DNA of 25,885 bases. It comes from Actinomycetes bacterium. Its GTDB lineage: Bacteria; Actinomycetota; Actinomycetes; Actinomycetales; Microbacteriaceae. How positions within the stretch are numbered: the first letter of the stretch is position 1; every line of letters starts with the position of its first letter. This document shows, piece by piece, positions 22,467 to 25,885 of the stretch. The stretch covers positions 1 to 25,885 of the forward strand of contig JAEYVF010000160.1 in the NCBI GenBank assembly GCA_023432005.1, given 5' to 3'. The notes beneath the pieces were generated by a model. The model saw nothing but the letters and a program-made list of their open reading frames with translations. It searched no databases and was not told the DNA's origin. Both the position numbers and the translations under genes were made by a program.

Positions 22467-23024
22467 GTGACCGTCGCCTTCATCCGCCATGGCCAGACCG
22501 ACTGGAACAGGGAGGGGCGCCTGCAGGGGTCGAGCGACATCCCGCTCAACGACACGGGGCGCGAGCAGGCCCGTGACGTGGAGCGGATGCTCGAGCAGTG
22601 GACGTGGGATGCGGTCGTGAGCTCGCCGCTCCGGCGCGCGCGGGAGACGGCGCAGATCGTGGCGGACGGGCTCGGTCTCCCGCTCGGTCCCGCCTACGAC
22701 GACCTCGTCGAGCGCGACTACGGCCCCCTCGAAGGCCTCCCCGACACCGAGGTGATCGCTCGCTGGCCGGACCGCGACTACCCGGGCGCCGAGCCGCTCG
22801 ACTCGGTCGTGGAGCGCTGCCTGCGCGGCCTCGACCTCATCGACGCCGACTACCCGGGGCAGAACGTCGTCATCGTGTGCCACGGCACGATCATGAAGTA
22901 CACGCTCATCCGCCTCACGGGTCATCCCGTGCAGAACGTGCAGAACGGCACCGTCTCGGCGATCGAACGCGCCGGCGACGCGTGGCGCGTGCTCACGATC
23001 AACGGCGAGCCGGTTCCCGCGTGA
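22467..23024 (+). CDS. Histidine phosphatase family protein (phosphoglycerate mutase-like)
   Basis: 185 residues from GTG at 22467. The RHG motif FIRHGQTDWN (5-14) gives phospho-acceptor His8 with Arg7. Arg57 lies in SSPLRRARETA (52-62), the acid/base Glu is probably Glu83 in VERDYG, and the second catalytic His139 is in VIVCHGTIM. This is the cobC/PhoE-type branch, smaller than phosphoglycerate mutase (about 250 residues), so a phosphatase acting on a small phosphorylated metabolite is more likely than a mutase; the substrate is unknown. The start is supported by the leaderless-type layout and because the RHG core begins five residues in. Its last 26 nt overlap the 3' end of the convergent membrane-protein gene. 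Confidence 0.87.
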   Translation: MTVAFIRHGQTDWNREGRLQGSSDIPLNDTGREQARDVERMLEQWTWDAVVSSPLRRARETAQIVADGLGLPLGPAYDDLVERDYGPLEGLPDTEVIARWPDRDYPGAEPLDSVVERCLRGLDLIDADYPGQNVVIVCHGTIMKYTLIRLTGHPVQNVQNGTVSAIERAGDAWRVLTINGEPVPA

Positions 23025-24672
23025 CGCTCCCGGTGCGCCGGCGCTTGCGGCGTTCGAGCCACACGTCGAGCGCCCACGCACCCACCGCGATCACGGCGAA
23101 CACGACGAACACGAGCACCCAGCGCAGGTAGTCCTCGCCCACCTCGCTCCACGCTTCCGGCACCGTGAACGTCACGAGCCCGAACGCCGCGACGCCCGCC
23201 AGGTAGACGGGGAACCACACGAGCTTCCGCCACCCGAACACGACGGCGCCGTCGAGCGACGCGAGCGGCAGGAGCGCGAGCGGGAGCGTCGAGACGCCCT
23301 CCACGACGACCGCGCTGAGCGTCTCGGTCGCCGCGCGCAGCACCACGGCATCCGGGCTCGCCTCGGCGAGCGGCGCGAATGCGCTGTAGCCGACCCACGC
23401 GACGGCCGAGATCAGCAGGGCCATCCCCACGCCGATGAGCACGACGAGAGCCTCGCGCGAGGCCGCGAGCGACACCACGAAGGTGAGGCCCGCGACGATG
23501 CCGAAGACCGCGCCCGGCTCGAAGTCGAGCAGGCGCGCGACGAGCACAGCCCCCGCGACGAGGGGAAGCGAGCCCCAGCGGAAGGTGATGCGCGGCTGCG
23601 CGTCGGGCTGGATGCGACGCACGATCGCCGCGGCCGCGTACCACCCCAGGATGTTCACGAGCGCGAGCGAGAGGAACATGGTGAGGAACAGGCGCAGCGA
23701 GAGCGGGTTCGCCCCGAACGACGGGTCGATGAAGCACGCGATGAGCGATGCGGCGGCGAAGCCCGGCCACACCAGCCACGACGGCTGACGTCTCGCGGGA
23801 CGTGCGGCGGGCGCACCCGTCGGCGACAGGACGGACGCGGCGGCGGGCGCGGGAGCCGCATCCGTCGAGTGTCCCGTGCGCCCGGCCGCCCGGGCACGGC
23901 GCAGTCGCCACCACGCGCGCAGCTGCGCCCAGCGGCGGTCGAGCACGGTGTCGAGGAGGTGGCCGGGGAGCGCGACGAGGAGCGTCAGGAACACGGCCGT
24001 ACCGCCGAGCGCGGCCGCCTGCGTCGGGCTGGGGGCGGCCTCCGCGATCGTGCGCAGACCGCTCAGGACGCTCGGGTCGGAGGCGCCCGTCGTGTCGTAG
24101 TCGCCCGAGACGATGACGTCGATCATGAGCACGGATCGGCCCGTGAAGCCGGGGTCGGGGGCGCTCAGCTCGCCGTCGCCATAGGTGAAGTGGATGATGT
24201 CGCGGCCCGTGTTGCGGTTGCCGAAGCGCACGTTGATCGCCCCCGGGAGCGGATCCCACGCGCGCAGCTCGGCGACGCTCATGCGATCGTTCTCCGACCG
24301 TCCCGCGGAGTTCGCGGCGATCGTGGCCTCGTCCTCGGCCCAGCCCGCGTCCTCGAAGCGCGCGAGGATGTCGAGCGCCTCCTCGGCGTCGATGTCGATC
24401 CAGTAGAGGAGGTACTGCGCCTCGCCGTGCTCGCCGAGCTCCCAGTTGGTCGTGTGGGCGGCGCAGTCCCACCCCGTGCCGCGCAGCGGCGGGGGCACGT
24501 AGCGCTCGGGCACCTCGATGAGCTCGTAGCCGCCGCTCGTGCGGTAGCCGCCCTCGCACGCGGCGGGGTCGGGGGTGTCGTCGGCGGATGCCGGGGCGCT
24601 CGCCACGAGCACGCCGAGAAGCGCGAGCGCTCCGGCGAGGGCGGCGCCGAGGGTGCGTCGGGTCGGGTTCAC
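22999..24672 (-). CDS. Exported/multi-pass membrane protein of unknown function
   Basis: 557 residues from GTG at 24672. A signal peptide is clear: MNPTRR, a hydrophobic core (8-24) and an ASA cleavage site near residue 30. An extracytoplasmic domain (about 31-215) follows, with Cys39 and Cys70 that could form a disulfide. Then come one TM helix (about 218-236), a positively charged and Ala/Pro-rich linker (245-297), and a C-terminal membrane domain of about seven or eight helices (298-540) ending in an Arg/Lys-rich tail. I do not recognise the family. The linker's charge places it inside the cell, so the N-domain is outside. TAGCCT (24681-24686, minus strand) lies 8 nt upstream. It is between smc and ftsY on the same strand. 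Confidence 0.8.
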   Translation of the reverse strand: MNPTRRTLGAALAGALALLGVLVASAPASADDTPDPAACEGGYRTSGGYELIEVPERYVPPPLRGTGWDCAAHTTNWELGEHGEAQYLLYWIDIDAEEALDILARFEDAGWAEDEATIAANSAGRSENDRMSVAELRAWDPLPGAINVRFGNRNTGRDIIHFTYGDGELSAPDPGFTGRSVLMIDVIVSGDYDTTGASDPSVLSGLRTIAEAAPSPTQAAALGGTAVFLTLLVALPGHLLDTVLDRRWAQLRAWWRLRRARAAGRTGHSTDAAPAPAAASVLSPTGAPAARPARRQPSWLVWPGFAAASLIACFIDPSFGANPLSLRLFLTMFLSLALVNILGWYAAAAIVRRIQPDAQPRITFRWGSLPLVAGAVLVARLLDFEPGAVFGIVAGLTFVVSLAASREALVVLIGVGMALLISAVAWVGYSAFAPLAEASPDAVVLRAATETLSAVVVEGVSTLPLALLPLASLDGAVVFGWRKLVWFPVYLAGVAAFGLVTFTVPEAWSEVGEDYLRWVLVFVVFAVIAVGAWALDVWLERRKRRRTGSVTREPARR

Positions 24673-24741
24673 GTCGCACGAGGCTAGGCGTGGCGGCGTC
24701 CCGGATATCAGGGGCGGGTGTCCCTGATCGGCGCGCGAAGG
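24673..24741 (-). promoter_or_regulatory. Gap between smc and the membrane-protein gene, with promoter and hairpin
   Basis: Minus strand: TAGCCT (24681-24686) is the -10 candidate, 8 nt before the GTG at 24672. ATCAGGG (24707-24713) and CCCTGAT (24722-24728) form a perfect 7-bp inverted repeat with an 8-nt centre, just downstream of the smc stop. It could be the smc terminator or, since it lies near the -35 position, an operator for the membrane-protein gene. Confidence 0.45.
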
Positions 24742-25885
24742 TCAGCTCGCGCGCTCGGACTCCGTCGCGACGCGCTGCCCGACGACCGCGCTCACGCCGT
24801 CCTGCCGCATCGAGACGCCGTAGAGCGCGTCCGCGATCTCCATCGTGCGCTTCTGGTGCGTGATGACGATGAGCTGCGAGTTCTCGCGCAGGCGCTCGAT
24901 CACCGTGAGCAGTCGGCCGAGGTTGGCGTCGTCGAGCGCCGCCTCCACCTCGTCGAGGATGTAGAACGGGCTCGGGCGCGCCGTGAAGATCGCGAAGAGC
25001 AGCGCGACCGCCGCGAGCGAGCGCTCGCCGCCCGAGAGCAGCGAGAGGCGCTCGATCTTCTTGCCCGCGGGCTTGACCGTGACCTCGATGCCCGTCGTCA
25101 GCATGTCATCCGGGTTCGTCAGGTGCAGCGAGCCCGTGCCGCCCGGGAACAGCAGCGGGAACACCTCGTCGAAGGCGGCCTTCGTGTCTGCGAACGCGGC
25201 CGCGAAGATGTCCTGCATCTTCTCGTCGATCTCCTCGATGATCGTGAGGAGGTCTTTGCGCGTGGCCGTGAGGTCGGCGAGCTGCTCGGTGAGGAACTTG
25301 TGGCGCTGCTCGAGCGCGGCGAACTCCTCGAGAGCGAGCGGATTGACCCGGCCGAGCTGCGCGTACTTGCGCTCGGCGCGCTCGAGACGCGTCTTCTGCC
25401 TCGCGCGGTCGAAGGGCTCGGTGCGCACCTCGGGCGCCTCGGCGCCGGCGCTCTCCTCGTCGCCCGGGGCAGCGGATGCGGCGGGCTCGTCGACGGGGAC
25501 GGGCACCTCGGGGCCGTACTCGGCCACGAGCACGTCCTCGACGAGCCCGAGCTCGTCGGCGGCGCGCTCGAGCAGCGTGGAGAGATGCAGCTTCTTCTCG
25601 TAGGCCTGCATCTCGAGGCCGTGCACGTTCTCGTTGAGGGCCGTGAGCCGCTCGCGCAGCACCGCCTCGTTGCGGCGCAGCTCGCTCAGCTCGTCGTTCT
25701 GCTTGGCGCGCTCGGCCTCGGCCGCCGCGAGCGCGACGCGCGCCTCGGCGACCGAGCGGTCGGCCGTGTCGAGCACGGCGGGGAGCGCCTCGATGACGCC
25801 CTGCGCCGCGTCGATCTGGTGGCGGCGGATGACGGCGAGCCGGGCCGCCTCCTCGGCCGCAGCGCGCTCGGCGTCGAGCCGGCGC
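24742..25885 (-). CDS. smc: Chromosome segregation protein SMC, C-terminal part (5' end beyond window edge)
   Basis: About 380 residues of the C-terminus are visible, open to the right edge. The first 120 or so residues are Ala/Glu/Arg-rich coiled coil. Then come an acidic insert (VPVDEPAASAAPGDEESAG region), the conserved GRVNPLALEEF, and the ATPase head: signature LSLLSGGERSLAAVALLFAIF in two parts, Walker B PFYILDEVEAALDD and the H-loop IVITHQKRTME. SMC dimers with ScpA/ScpB compact and segregate the chromosome. The stop TGA is at 24742-24744. smc and ftsY are usually adjacent in Actinobacteria; here they are separated by the unknown membrane protein and the phosphatase. Confidence 0.96.
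   Translation of the reverse strand, partial: RRLDAERAAAEEAARLAVIRRHQIDAAQGVIEALPAVLDTADRSVAEARVALAAAEAERAKQNDELSELRRNEAVLRERLTALNENVHGLEMQAYEKKLHLSTLLERAADELGLVEDVLVAEYGPEVPVPVDEPAASAAPGDEESAGAEAPEVRTEPFDRARQKTRLERAERKYAQLGRVNPLALEEFAALEQRHKFLTEQLADLTATRKDLLTIIEEIDEKMQDIFAAAFADTKAAFDEVFPLLFPGGTGSLHLTNPDDMLTTGIEVTVKPAGKKIERLSLLSGGERSLAAVALLFAIFTARPSPFYILDEVEAALDDANLGRLLTVIERLRENSQLIVITHQKRTMEIADALYGVSMRQDGVSAVVGQRVATESERAS

Overview
The window is 25.9 kb of very GC-rich (about 70%) bacterial chromosome. Its codon use (third-position G/C, frequent GTG starts), leaderless-type promoters, short FtsY, DUF3117 gene and LLM-type (F420/FMN) oxidoreductases point to an actinobacterium. A member of the Microbacteriaceae is my best guess. 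I see no insertion sequence, phage gene, CRISPR array, rRNA or tRNA. It reads as a core chromosomal segment with small metabolic modules set into it. Genes are packed tightly and change strand almost every gene or two; no gap exceeds about 130 bases.

Region 1 (1-5810) is accessory metabolism. It holds a PLP-dependent lyase/decarboxylase of the sphingosine-1-phosphate-lyase type (cut by the left edge), translationally coupled to a GPH/MFS_2-type transporter. A divergent aldehyde dehydrogenase carries a perfect TetR-like palindrome in its promoter. A MarR regulator follows, divergent from a short-chain dehydrogenase, with two MarR-type operators between them.

Region 2 (5818-10440) is a compact version of a conserved actinobacterial neighbourhood: tatB, an O-methyltransferase, a small DUF3117 gene (6945-7115), a PIG-V-like mannosyltransferase, and the lysine/peptidoglycan genes dapE and dapD, divergent from overlapping promoters.

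Region 3 (10450-16499) is translation and protein targeting: rpsP-khpA-rimM, then an EamA exporter, a GCS2-type carboxylate-amine ligase, an LLM oxidoreductase and ffh. Genes trmD and rplS, which usually follow rimM, are absent.

Region 4 (16543-21482) is a gamma-carbonic anhydrase-like protein coupled to a membrane protein, then two divergent LLM oxidoreductases. The second is translationally coupled to a trehalose-synthase-like GH13 enzyme.

Region 5 (21558-25885) holds ftsY, a histidine phosphatase, an unrecognised exported/multi-pass membrane protein, and the C-terminal part of smc (cut by the right edge). The smc, ftsY, ffh and rpsP-khpA-rimM genes share one strand and order, like the usual actinobacterial chain, but other genes interrupt them.

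No clearly novel multi-gene system stands out. The most notable signals are: (i) a recurring promoter layout in which a TAnnnT -10 box ends 6-7 nt before the start codon, implying leaderless mRNAs for about 11 genes; (ii) two operator architectures (MarR/SDR and the aldehyde dehydrogenase); (iii) long nested inverted repeats filling two convergent gaps; (iv) a roughly four-fold excess of the hexamer GGATGC/GCATCC; and (v) the S1P-lyase/transporter/aldehyde dehydrogenase and LLM/GH13 modules.
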